A stretch of DNA of 64,000 bases, taken from NCBI RefSeq assembly GCF_000411295.1, contig NZ_KE150421.1, forward strand, positions 193,265 through 257,264, in the 5' to 3' direction. Under the pieces are notes generated by a model. That model saw only the letters and a list, made by a program, of their open reading frames with translations. It made no database searches and was not told the DNA's origin. The translations under genes and the position numbers were made by a program. Below, in pieces: positions 55,885-64,000 of this stretch (positions are counted from its first letter, which is position 1; each line of letters opens with the position of its first letter). This DNA is from Paenisporosarcina sp. HGH0030. GTDB lineage: Bacteria > Bacillota > Bacilli > Bacillales_A > Planococcaceae.

Positions 55885-57135
55885 ATGATTCCGAAGTTTA
55901 ATGAATACAAAGAACGTTTTCAAATGGAAAGCAAAAACACAATAGAGCCAGGGCTGGATGCAATCCGTAATGCATTAGAAAAAGTAGGAAATCCTCACTT
56001 GAAACTCAAATTCGTCCATGTTGCAGGGACGAACGGCAAAGGTTCGACCATTAGCATGATGAATAGTATGCTTCAGGCACACGGAGTAAAGACGGGATGT
56101 TTTTATTCGCCTTGCTTCATGGATGTGCATGATCAAATTCAGCAGAATGGGGAGTATATTTCACCCATTGACTTGAGTAAGGCTTTCAGTCGTGCAAAAG
56201 AAGCGGGACTCAGCGGGATGCTGACGGATTTTGAATTATTAACAGTTCTTGCATTTCTGGCATTCGAACAATTTCAACCTGATGTTGTACTGTTGGAAAC
56301 GGGGATGGGGGGCAGGTTTGATAGCACGAATGTCATTACTCCACTCATTTCAGTCATTCCGAGCATTGCAGTTGAGCATGAACAATTTTTAGGAAACTCA
56401 ATTGAAGAAGTGGCTTCTCATAAAGCGGGAATCATTAAACCAGGTCGTCCAGTTGTCATTGGTCCAATGGAAGAGCCTGCTGAACAAGTACTTATAAAAG
56501 AAGCAAATGAAGGCAATTCTCCACTTTGGAAAATAAATAAAGATTTCACTTTATTGAATGGATTGTACCAAGACAATGAAGGTCATGAATTCATGAATAT
56601 GATTGTTCCACTCAAAGGTTCCCATCAAGTAAATAATGCAGCGCTTGCGATTCGAGCTGTACTCCATGTAGCCAATTCGCTCCAAGTAGAAGTGGAAGAA
56701 GAAACCCTTCGTAATGGATTGAGTAAAACATTTATTCCAGTACGATTTGAAAAAATTACAGATTATTTATATTTCGATGGAGCGCATAATCCAGCAAGTG
56801 CTCGTGCTCTCATTGAAACTGTGAAAGAATACTTTCCAGATACACCCATTCATTTTTATTTAGGCATGATAAAAGGGAAAGATGCCAAAAAAATATTGCG
56901 CATTTATGAAGAAATTTCATCAAAATTTACTTTTGTGGATTTCGAAGATGAGCGCGCAATGTCCGCAATCAGTTTGTCGAAAATGAGCGAATCGACTAAC
57001 GTAACAATGACGAAAGACCTACTAGAATCATTGCGAATTACAATTTCGGAAAAACAAGTGACTATAGTATCGGGTTCGCTCTATCTCTTGTCTAGCTTGC
57101 GTTTGGAGGCTATTAAAGTGTTTAAAATTATTTGA
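55885..57135 (+). CDS. Folylpolyglutamate synthase-like protein, copy 2
   Basis: 416 residues, a clear paralogue of the gene before it: VAGTNGKGSTISMMNSML (P-loop, about 47-64), LLETGMGGRFDSTNVITPL, IAVEHEQFLGNSIEEVASHKAGIIKP and FDGAHNPASARALIETV. The Walker site, Lys and DGAHNP are kept, so it looks active. The S-L-D-H segment of copy 1 reads A-V-E-H here and the glycine-rich loops differ, so specificity could differ (for example one copy acting on dihydropteroate, the other on folates). AAAGGAG precedes ATG 55885. Two FolC-like genes in tandem are unlike B. subtilis. Confidence 0.88.
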   Translation: MIPKFNEYKERFQMESKNTIEPGLDAIRNALEKVGNPHLKLKFVHVAGTNGKGSTISMMNSMLQAHGVKTGCFYSPCFMDVHDQIQQNGEYISPIDLSKAFSRAKEAGLSGMLTDFELLTVLAFLAFEQFQPDVVLLETGMGGRFDSTNVITPLISVIPSIAVEHEQFLGNSIEEVASHKAGIIKPGRPVVIGPMEEPAEQVLIKEANEGNSPLWKINKDFTLLNGLYQDNEGHEFMNMIVPLKGSHQVNNAALAIRAVLHVANSLQVEVEEETLRNGLSKTFIPVRFEKITDYLYFDGAHNPASARALIETVKEYFPDTPIHFYLGMIKGKDAKKILRIYEEISSKFTFVDFEDERAMSAISLSKMSESTNVTMTKDLLESLRITISEKQVTIVSGSLYLLSSLRLEAIKVFKII

Positions 57136-57217
57136 ATATTAAAGATGACAAAACTTTCTAATTTTGATAGGATGTATTTAGTACTAGATAAATTGAACCA
57201 TTTCGAAAGGGGCGTAT

Positions 57218-58924
57218 ATGGACATTTCTAAACGAACACAACGATTGATTTGGGCCATATGGGTTCTGGTTGTACCATTTGGCATTTATTCGATTTACCA
57301 GTTCGCAGAGCCTACTGAAATTAATTGGCCAATTTTATTGGGATATGCAGCTCTGGCAATAATAACGACATACTTTCCATTTAAAGTAGCTGGAACAACC
57401 CTTTTCTTAGTTCAATGGATCAACCTTGCCATATTTTTGAAATATGGAGTGTTTGTTGAAATGTTGGTCATGCAATTGGCAATTATTCCACTGGCCATAC
57501 AACTCAAAATCGGGCTCAGCGATTTCTATCGAGCACTATTTAACTCATTTATGTTTTTCATGGTATCGGTCATTAGTGGCGTTTCTGTCATTTTAATGGG
57601 CTATGATATTGGTTCGATCGAGTTAAAACATATTCTTTTATTCGGTTTTCTCTATCAAATCATTAATACTTTTTCTAATCATGTAATTTTGCACTTATAT
57701 CTGGTTTTAACAAAGCAAGAACACACAGGCTTCTTTGGAAGAGATTCACTTTGGGATTATGCAGGTTTAGTCGTGACATTCCCATTCGGCTTTACTCTTT
57801 ATTTGCTAAATGAATATGTTGGACCTGTTGCGTTCTTACTAATAGGTATCCCATTCTTAATCATTACATTCCTAGTCCGCTTATACAGTAATTCCGAACG
57901 CGTCAACGAAGACTTAAACCAAGCGACTGAAATAGGACATGAACTGGCAGATCGACTCAGCAATGATGCAATTATCGATTTATTCTTATCAAGAATCAGC
58001 AAAATGTTACCAGTTGATTATTCCTATATCATTGATATTGACCAAGGTAATATGTACTTCTTAAAGTCGAAGGAAAAAGATATCAATGTAGAAATTTTGC
58101 AAACTCACGAAGAATTACTAAAAAGTATAGCTGGAATTGTCTATAAAAAAGACAAGTCGATTCTTTTCAACAAACAAAAAGAATGGCGTAAGTCAGGATC
58201 GGATTTTCTTCCAACGGATACAGAGAGCATCATTTCTGTCCCAATTAGTCGGAATCAAAAAATGGAAGGAATTCTGGTCATAGCTTCAAGGAAAAAATAC
58301 GCATTTGAAACCTATCAACTTCAGATTATCAGCTTGCTTTGTTCCTATTTTGCGGTATCTCTTGAAAAAGCTCGATACGTACAAGATGCAGTATCTAAAA
58401 GTGAACGATGCGGCCTAACGAAATTATACAATTACCGGTATTTAGATCAGCAACTTGAAACCAATATGAGCCAATTGCTAAATGGAGAGCTTCGTCAATT
58501 ATCATTATTGATGATGGACATAGACCACTTCAAAGCCATCAATGATACATATGGACATCAAAGTGGAAACGATATACTCTTTGGACTGGCAAGATTGTTG
58601 GAAAATGAACTTGGGGACGCCGGGATCATTGCTAGGTATGGCGGAGAAGAATTTGTTATCATCTTACCAAACTACTCCAAACAACAATCACTAGCACTTG
58701 CAGAAGAATTACGTGAGAAGATCGAAACCACGCGTTTTGAAATTCGGACAGACCTGGAAGATGAACCCGTGCTGTCCTTTGTCAACATCACAACAAGTAT
58801 CGGTGTCTCAACTGCACCAGAAGACTGTGACGATGCCATGGCATTGATTCGTAATGCGGATAGAGCGCTATATATTGGGGCGAAACGAGAAGGACGTAAT
58901 CGTGTTGCGGAATATGTGAAATAA
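57218..58924 (+). CDS. Membrane diguanylate cyclase (TM-GAF-GGDEF)
   Basis: 568 residues. Seven to eight membrane helices (about 10-225), a GAF-like domain (about 240-380, with IISVPISRNQKMEGILVIAS), and a GGDEF domain (about 395-565) with the intact active site RYGGEEF, GGEEF at 475-479, and MMDIDHFKAINDTYGHQSGN. It should make cyclic di-GMP from GTP. The inhibitory RxxD site expected 5 residues before GGEEF reads ELGD, so product feedback is probably absent. GAAAGGGG precedes ATG 57218. It lies directly before the type IV pilus genes, whose function is often c-di-GMP-controlled. Confidence 0.9.
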   Translation: MDISKRTQRLIWAIWVLVVPFGIYSIYQFAEPTEINWPILLGYAALAIITTYFPFKVAGTTLFLVQWINLAIFLKYGVFVEMLVMQLAIIPLAIQLKIGLSDFYRALFNSFMFFMVSVISGVSVILMGYDIGSIELKHILLFGFLYQIINTFSNHVILHLYLVLTKQEHTGFFGRDSLWDYAGLVVTFPFGFTLYLLNEYVGPVAFLLIGIPFLIITFLVRLYSNSERVNEDLNQATEIGHELADRLSNDAIIDLFLSRISKMLPVDYSYIIDIDQGNMYFLKSKEKDINVEILQTHEELLKSIAGIVYKKDKSILFNKQKEWRKSGSDFLPTDTESIISVPISRNQKMEGILVIASRKKYAFETYQLQIISLLCSYFAVSLEKARYVQDAVSKSERCGLTKLYNYRYLDQQLETNMSQLLNGELRQLSLLMMDIDHFKAINDTYGHQSGNDILFGLARLLENELGDAGIIARYGGEEFVIILPNYSKQQSLALAEELREKIETTRFEIRTDLEDEPVLSFVNITTSIGVSTAPEDCDDAMALIRNADRALYIGAKREGRNRVAEYVK

Positions 58925-58928
58925 TGAA

Positions 58929-58956
58929 GAGAGCTGATCTAATCAGCTCTTTTTTC
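58929..58956 (+). terminator. Terminator of the diguanylate cyclase gene
   Basis: Perfect 9-bp stem AGAGCTGAT/ATCAGCTCT, 3-nt loop, six T. Confidence 0.88.
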
Positions 58957-59055
58957 CTAGGATAGAATAAGAGATTAAATATAGTATAAAAATAATGACA
59001 ATTTTACTAAAACAATACATAATACGTATAAACAACATGAAATGAGAAAAATTAT

Positions 59056-59583
59056 ATGAAACTATTTCCAAATAAATCTAAACAAAATGGACTGACACTC
59101 GTGGAAGTTCTGGCAGCTCTTGTCATAATGGGAATTGTTTTCGTGGGTATCATGACTGTGTTTCCGCAAATGACTTTATTTAATACGAAGACAGAGACAA
59201 AGTTGGATACGATGAATATAGCGCGGCAGGAAATTACGGAGTTTATTGAAAATAGCAAAGGGAAATATATTCCCCATACTTCAACAAAAATAATTCCTTT
59301 TGAACAGATTAAACCTATTATTGAATTGCAATTTGAAGAAACGACAACAATAGCTAATAGCCACGTAATTACAGATGATCCGGCAACTAATAAAGACGAT
59401 TACAATTCATTCAAATTTAATAGCACAGTTGATTCAGGCGAAGAATTTAAATTCGAAATTCAAGTATTCGATGTGCCTGATCTTTCAGGAACTATTTCTT
59501 TATATAAGACCATTCTTAAAATTTATACGCTCGGAGGTCAATTGAGTAGTGAAACTTATGGCTATATTGAGGTGACCTCATGA
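59056..59583 (+). CDS. Type IV prepilin-like protein (PilV-like)
   Basis: 175 residues. Basic leader KLFPNKSKQNG then the class III prepilin cleavage site G/LTLVEVLAALVIMGIVF, with Glu at mature position 5, and a 20-residue hydrophobic helix. The rest is a variable beta-rich pilin head without recognisable motif. Likely a minor pilin needing a PilD/ComC peptidase, whose gene is not in this window. First gene of a cluster; the next gene overlaps its stop (ATGA). No strong ribosome site before ATG 59056. Confidence 0.85.
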   Translation: MKLFPNKSKQNGLTLVEVLAALVIMGIVFVGIMTVFPQMTLFNTKTETKLDTMNIARQEITEFIENSKGKYIPHTSTKIIPFEQIKPIIELQFEETTTIANSHVITDDPATNKDDYNSFKFNSTVDSGEEFKFEIQVFDVPDLSGTISLYKTILKIYTLGGQLSSETYGYIEVTS

Positions 59584-60041
59584 TCAAATATATTAAAAAT
59601 AATCAAGGCATAACACTCGTGGAATTAATAGCGGCTCTAGCCTTAGTTTCAATGGTAGCTATATTAATTATGACAACTTTGGGAATTGGCTTTAAGCATT
59701 CAATAGCGGAATCCAATAAGACTTCCGCTCAACAGGAAGCGAATTTAATTGTTTCGAAATTAATGAACCAGCACCGTAAAGGGGATTGTTATTACATTAA
59801 AGGGGGTTCAGGTGGAATTATGATTGCTCCTGTATCTTCTACATTATGTACAAGTACAACTGAGCCACCTGCCAGTTCATTCAAGCCAGTTTCAGATACT
59901 CGTTTCAATGTGACTATGACAAGTGTAAATCAAATGATTAACCCAACGAAAGATGACTACACATTTGCTGCTGCAGTGAAATATAAAAATGCAACCTACA
60001 AAATAAACACGATACTTACGAGATATAAAACAACTAATTAA
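59580..60041 (+). CDS. Type IV prepilin-like protein (PilW-like)
   Basis: 153 residues. Leader IKYIKNNQG, cleavage site G/ITLVELIAALALVSMVAIL with Glu5, one membrane helix, then a head with a Cys pair (GDCYYIKGGSGG and SSTLCTS). Position and type fit a PilW/ComGF-like minor pilin. Translationally coupled to the previous pilin; the PilX-like gene follows after 14 bases. Confidence 0.83.
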   Translation: MIKYIKNNQGITLVELIAALALVSMVAILIMTTLGIGFKHSIAESNKTSAQQEANLIVSKLMNQHRKGDCYYIKGGSGGIMIAPVSSTLCTSTTEPPASSFKPVSDTRFNVTMTSVNQMINPTKDDYTFAAAVKYKNATYKINTILTRYKTTN

Positions 60042-60055
60042 AGAGGAGGATTCAA

Positions 60056-61507
60056 ATGAAGTATGTAAAAAACCATAAAGGTTATGCTTTGTTACTTGTC
60101 CTACTTTTAGTTGTTGTTTTTGTTGGTTTATCAGCAGTATTTGTTGCCGCATCTTTTAATAATGCCAAGCAGGAAAGTACTGTCGACGTCCGCAATCAAT
60201 CCGTTGTCGCGGCCGAAATGGGTGTGAAATATAATATCAACAATCTAAAGAATGAAATAAAAATAATAAATCAGGATTATAAGAGTTTCATGAATACCAG
60301 TTTAAATACTTTGGTGGATAAAGCAACAGCAGTTACCACTGCAAAGGATAATAACTTACCACTCCCTAACGGAATGTCAACTGCCGCATGCAGTGTCTTT
60401 TATTCCAATGTCCACATTAATGACTGGATTGATTGTGAAACGAAAGAAATAGAAAGAGCCGGCGTTGATATGTATATGTCCGAGGTTAATCGGGTGTACG
60501 CAGACTTAGCTCCCCAAGAAAATAGAGTTGACACAAAAACGAAATATGAGTTAATGCCACTTGCCGTAAACCTGGTGTTTGATCAAGCAACTCGCAGAAT
60601 TGAAATACCTCTTTCCGTACAAGGGAAACAAAATGCTTCAGTTAAAAATCTGAATGCTAAATTGATTGTAACCATCCCGGATCATACATCCGAAACGAAT
60701 GATATTGTAATCAAAACGATTTTAAGTGAAAAAGAAACGGTCGATCGCATTTTCATTCCACCAAATGACAATACGACCATTTGTCCTACCCAAGCTAGTG
60801 AAATGACTTCAGGTGTCTGCAAATATACTGGCACCAATCTTGAAAGTTATTTAGCTAGTTTGCCAGATCCTTCGAAAGTAAGTATCAAAGTTGAGGATTT
60901 ATGTTATGCAGTAAAAGACAAGACCAAATGTAATTTGAACATTCTAGATGGTAGTGGCGGAACAGTATACATAAAACCGTCAAATCAAACGGTAAATGTA
61001 GATAATTTAAATAATTTAGAAGACATTTCCATGTACGTGGATGGCGACTTAATCATTAAAAACAGTAATTCAGCAGATAACAATACAATCGTCAGTCGTT
61101 CGTACTCATTCCATGTAAGTATGAACTTGACGAACAGTAATCTAGTTGTTTTAGGGAATGAAGCAAAGACTGGTTATATAGATTGGAAATCAACAGGAAA
61201 AAGCGTAACGGTCTCGACTAATTCTAAGATGTGTATTAATTTGAATGGCATAAGTTTAGCGAATTCTTCTGATTTAACTGACCCCTCTATATTAAGTGGC
61301 AATGGAAAATTAATTCTTTACCCTGGGCGAACAGATATGGATAAACTACCCGCAGCCGTTGAGGATAAGATAATTTACATGAATGATTTCGTGGCATTTT
61401 TAAATGAATGTAATGTAAATACTTCCGGTTTACCAGAAGGGCATTCAATGAAACAATTTATCGATAGCACGAGTGAAATTGAAGCGACAGTTGATTATGG
61501 TAACTAA
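60056..61507 (+). CDS. PilX-like large minor pilin, copy 1
   Basis: 483 residues. Begins KYVKNHKGYALLLVLLLVVVF: a prepilin-like G/Y-A-L-L-L site without Glu5, as in PilX/GspK-type proteins, then SAVFVAASFNNAKQES and a helical neck with VVAAEMGVKY. The large C-terminal part (about 150-483) is beta-rich and has paired Cys; it contains KMCINLNGISLANSS, shared with the next gene. AGAGGAGG precedes ATG 60056. Probably a tip or initiation component of the pilus; the beta-rich head could be an adhesin, which is inference. Confidence 0.75.
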   Translation: MKYVKNHKGYALLLVLLLVVVFVGLSAVFVAASFNNAKQESTVDVRNQSVVAAEMGVKYNINNLKNEIKIINQDYKSFMNTSLNTLVDKATAVTTAKDNNLPLPNGMSTAACSVFYSNVHINDWIDCETKEIERAGVDMYMSEVNRVYADLAPQENRVDTKTKYELMPLAVNLVFDQATRRIEIPLSVQGKQNASVKNLNAKLIVTIPDHTSETNDIVIKTILSEKETVDRIFIPPNDNTTICPTQASEMTSGVCKYTGTNLESYLASLPDPSKVSIKVEDLCYAVKDKTKCNLNILDGSGGTVYIKPSNQTVNVDNLNNLEDISMYVDGDLIIKNSNSADNNTIVSRSYSFHVSMNLTNSNLVVLGNEAKTGYIDWKSTGKSVTVSTNSKMCINLNGISLANSSDLTDPSILSGNGKLILYPGRTDMDKLPAAVEDKIIYMNDFVAFLNECNVNTSGLPEGHSMKQFIDSTSEIEATVDYGN

Positions 61508-61508
61508 A

Positions 61509-61545
61509 AGAAAAGAGTCGAATAACTTGACTCTTTTCTTTTTAT
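61509..61545 (+). terminator. Terminator after PilX-like copy 1
   Basis: Perfect 10-bp stem GAAAAGAGTC/GACTCTTTTC, 9-nt loop, then TTTTT; splits the pilin cluster into two units. Confidence 0.85.
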
Positions 61546-61652
61546 GTATTTTTTCCTATTTTTAACATGACATTTTACGCAAATAGTATGATAATAGGGT
61601 GAGTCGGTTTGAAAAAATCACACCAAAAGTCTCGGTGGGGGTTATCGGAAAA

Positions 61653-63023
61653 ATGAAAAAATTATTGAATGATAGAGGATATGCTCTTTTAATAGTTTTA
61701 TTTACCATTATAATATTCTTAAGCATGTCAGCGGTGTTCATGAGTGCCTCGCTCAACCATGTGAAACAAGAGCAAACGGTTGATCAGAATAATCAAGCGG
61801 TTGTTGCTGCAGAATTAGGCGTAAAATATGTTGAAAGTCATATGCAGAATCAAATTTCTTTGTTATATAGAAAACATGTTACGGAATTAGAAGCTGCTGT
61901 GAATAATTTGGCTATTTGTAACGAAAATATTGTACATAGTAATTGTAAATCCCAAACAAAAATTAATTCACTAACAACTGAACAAATAGAAAAGTTCTTT
62001 ATTGAACTTAATACATCCTACCAATCCATTAAAACTATTGATAACAAGATTATAGATAATGATGTAACATATTCCGTCTTAGATCAATCTGTTGTTCAGG
62101 TAAATACAACTCTTTTTAATGGAGTAAACTATTATAAATTACCTTTTTCAGTTGAAGGAATTTCAGATGATAAGCCAGCAGTTTTGAAAAACGAACTATT
62201 AGTACCAATACCAACATTTGTTTCTAGTATCACTTCAAAAAACAAGCCAGCTCCAGAACCAAACCCAAACGACTCAACAGAAATGAATAGATATTTATTT
62301 ACTCCCCCAGCAACTAATAAAAATTGTAAAGATATTAAGCCTTTAACTGAGGGAGTAATTTGTAAATTGAGTAAGACAGAGAATATAGCATCTGTTTTTG
62401 TAAATTCACAGAATGGTATTGATTTTAGTAAAATAACAATACTAGCAGAGGATATCGAGATTTCATTTTGTCCTAAAGGTAGTTGTGCAACTGGATATAA
62501 TAATTTGAAAGTATATTCAAACAAGGATATTTCCATAGATCAAATTAAAGCACTAAGTCAGTTAACTTTATTCCTGGATGGGATTATTAATATTGATACA
62601 AACGGCAATAATTACGCAGGTACTGCAATTGTTAAAGGCGTTAATTCAGATAATCATTTTAAAAATATTAGAGGGAATGTTTTTATCACTGGCGACAATA
62701 ACAACCCCATAAGATTAAAAATTGATAAACATACAGATGCTAAATTTGGTAAGTTATGCATTAATTTAGACGGGATTGATGTTCTTAACAGCTCATTTGA
62801 AGTTAAGGGCGGAAATTCAAAGCATGAAAATGTCTATTACTTCACATCAAATTCAACAAAACAGATTCCCGATGCTGAGAGATTCATAGGAACCTATAAG
62901 GATTTTGTAGGATTTTGCATAAATAGTGTTAACGTCCCAATACCGCCACCTGTAACTGAGGTGACAGCATCATATATTGATAAACAGCAGAATGCAAAAG
63001 TAATTGTTAATTATAATCCCTAA
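61653..63023 (+). CDS. PilX-like large minor pilin, copy 2
   Basis: 456 residues, paralogue of the gene at 60056: KKLLNDRGYALLIVLFTIIIF lines up with the same spacing, then MSAVFMSASLNHVKQEQTVD, NNQAVVAAELGVKYVE, and KLCINLDGIDVLNSS in the C-terminal part; the heads otherwise differ strongly. No Glu5. I choose ATG 61653 because it gives the same leader length as copy 1; GTG starts upstream cannot be excluded. The gene is visibly more AT-rich than its neighbours. Likely a second or alternative tip pilin. Confidence 0.75.
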   Translation: MKKLLNDRGYALLIVLFTIIIFLSMSAVFMSASLNHVKQEQTVDQNNQAVVAAELGVKYVESHMQNQISLLYRKHVTELEAAVNNLAICNENIVHSNCKSQTKINSLTTEQIEKFFIELNTSYQSIKTIDNKIIDNDVTYSVLDQSVVQVNTTLFNGVNYYKLPFSVEGISDDKPAVLKNELLVPIPTFVSSITSKNKPAPEPNPNDSTEMNRYLFTPPATNKNCKDIKPLTEGVICKLSKTENIASVFVNSQNGIDFSKITILAEDIEISFCPKGSCATGYNNLKVYSNKDISIDQIKALSQLTLFLDGIINIDTNGNNYAGTAIVKGVNSDNHFKNIRGNVFITGDNNNPIRLKIDKHTDAKFGKLCINLDGIDVLNSSFEVKGGNSKHENVYYFTSNSTKQIPDAERFIGTYKDFVGFCINSVNVPIPPPVTEVTASYIDKQQNAKVIVNYNP

Positions 63024-63033
63024 GAGGTGAAAC

Positions 63034-63438
63034 ATGATTAAATTTCTTATTCTTATCTTGGTTGCATTCATCGTGTTTCCAATCGTGATAATATCCGTGA
63101 AAAAAATAGATTTAAAAACTAAGCTAATGTTTCTTTTCGGCGGATTCATCATCGCTCTATTAGGCTTGTTGGCACAATCCAAGCTAAGTCTCTATTATTC
63201 TGTTTTGATTATGTTAGGTTTGTTATTTGCAGGGGCCGTAATTATAACGAAACGGTTGGAAAATGAAAAACTTCAAGAAGAAGAATTGCATTTATATGTG
63301 CCTAAATCTATTCAAGAAGCGATAGAAAAACCTTCAGAATCCTATGTTGCAGCAACTTCTCCGACACCGAAAGTTCAACCTGTTATTGAATCTCAAGCTG
63401 AAGACTGGTTAAAACCTTCAAAAAAGGAGGACCAATAA
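63034..63438 (+). CDS. Membrane protein of the pilus cluster
   Basis: 134 residues. Three hydrophobic segments (about 3-22, 30-47, 52-70) followed by a hydrophilic C-terminal half (EKLQEEELHLYVPKSIQEAI..., ending KKEDQ) presumed cytoplasmic. I do not recognise a family. AAGAGGTG precedes ATG 63034, 10 bases after the PilX-like gene, and the next gene's ATG lies immediately after its stop, so it belongs to the pilus operon. Confidence 0.65.
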   Translation: MIKFLILILVAFIVFPIVIISVKKIDLKTKLMFLFGGFIIALLGLLAQSKLSLYYSVLIMLGLLFAGAVIITKRLENEKLQEEELHLYVPKSIQEAIEKPSESYVAATSPTPKVQPVIESQAEDWLKPSKKEDQ

Positions 63439-64000
63439 ATGAACAATAAATTATTTGGGACGACTTTTGTAGCGCTACTGGGCTCAACAGTTTTATTTTT
63501 CGGTGTAACGCAAGCTGGTACATATGTAATCGATGAAGTTGTTTTCCCATCAAAAGGTTTCGGGGAGCAAACATACATAGGTCCTTACGATGTTTCAAAT
63601 TTGCCTGAAAACGAGGCTGCGGTAACCGTGCAAACAGGTGTTAAAGGGTGGTACGGCGAAGCGAGTGTCCAAATTAAATTGCAAGATGCAGTCGTTCCTT
63701 TCCCGGTGGAAGTTGTACAATTCAATACGGATAGCACGTTAACTAACGCACAAGATGGAGCTAAAAATGAACTGCAATTTGATGTGACGAAAGAATCCGT
63801 TGGCACATTCCTGAATCAACAATTTGCTCCAATGGTGTTTAATGATGAAGAAATAGCAATTGTCACGGAAACGATTCGTGAACAATTGGCCGCTGGACGA
63901 AAAGATCAAATCATCGATATTACAAGTGCTTTACTGGCAAATTCTACAGTCGAAACTGCAGTTACTAATGTGACATTCAACAATATTGAATCGTCAGTGG
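63439..64000 (+). CDS. Secreted/membrane-anchored protein, possibly VanW-like (partial)
   Basis: Open to the window end, at least 187 residues. N-terminal signal/anchor KLFGTTFVALLGSTVLFFGV, then GEQTYIGPYDVSNLPENEAA and WYGEASVQIKLQDAVVPF, which resemble the PG_binding_4 region of VanW/YoaR-type proteins (G-x-D-V-S-x-L-x-x-x-E-A). The diagnostic VanW domain would lie beyond the end, so the family is only suggested. Such genes occur in type IV pilus loci of Firmicutes. AAAGGAGG precedes ATG 63439. Confidence 0.5.
   Translation, partial: MNNKLFGTTFVALLGSTVLFFGVTQAGTYVIDEVVFPSKGFGEQTYIGPYDVSNLPENEAAVTVQTGVKGWYGEASVQIKLQDAVVPFPVEVVQFNTDSTLTNAQDGAKNELQFDVTKESVGTFLNQQFAPMVFNDEEIAIVTETIREQLAAGRKDQIIDITSALLANSTVETAVTNVTFNNIESSV

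Overview
This window is a chromosomal segment of a spore-forming, low-GC Gram-positive bacterium of the order Bacillales. The spore gene sspI, the SigK-type promoter and gene gerE, a KinB-like kinase and a SpoVID-like coat gene all point to an endospore former. Two T-boxes, an L-box and a PerR box are also typical of the group. From about 2.3 kb to 56 kb the gene order follows the Bacillus subtilis sspI-ysgA-pheST ... hemL-valS-folC block almost gene for gene. A type IV pilus cluster after folC and an atypical sporulation gene content suggest a Sporosarcina-like member of the Planococcaceae; the genus is an inference.

Layout. 0-2.3 kb: argF, then a three-gene operon (XRE regulator, membrane protein, small multidrug-export-family protein) behind a near-perfect palindrome. 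2.3-8.5 kb: sspI, an rRNA/tRNA methyltransferase-like gene, T-box-controlled pheST, convergent rnhC. 8.6-14.3 kb: zapA, a CvpA-family gene, polX, mutS2, yshE and a 26-codon membrane peptide gene. 14.4-19.4 kb: fatty-acid degradation (lcfA, fadR, fadB, etfB, etfA) with a clear FadR operator. 19.7-28 kb: trxA, uvrC, L-box-controlled lysC (with internal beta-subunit start), a DUF1992 gene, yslB, sdhCAB. 28.3-32.4 kb: ysmA, gerE, ysmB, racE, rph, ysnA, ysnB. 32.4-35.3 kb: tRNA-Arg followed by a small accessory block (truncated zinc-ribbon gene, KinB-like kinase, lipoprotein). 35.4-42.3 kb: ysoA, tig, clpX, lonA, ysxC. 42.4-49 kb: hemAXCDBL behind a perfect PerR box. 49-54 kb: an AbrB-family membrane protein, a short SpoVID-like gene, a small membrane protein, T-box-controlled valS. 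54.5-57.1 kb: two tandem folC paralogues. 57.2 kb to the end: a diguanylate cyclase and the start of a type IV pilus minor-pilin cluster (two pilins, two tandem PilX-like proteins, accessory genes), cut by the window edge.

Relative to B. subtilis several genes are missing from their expected slots: gerM (between racE and rph), lonB (between clpX and lonA), ysxE and the LysM part of spoVID (between hemL and valS), and comC directly after folC.

The most unusual non-coding signal is a set of intergenic arrays with a period of 21 bp (once 20 bp): a conserved 9-12 bp core alternates with a 9-12 bp degenerate linker, at 19.55, 28.1, 42.46 and 54.2-54.35 kb. Two of them share a 26-bp leader and two have related cores. 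A 134-nt nested hairpin between the pheS T-box terminator and pheS is a second unexplained structure.
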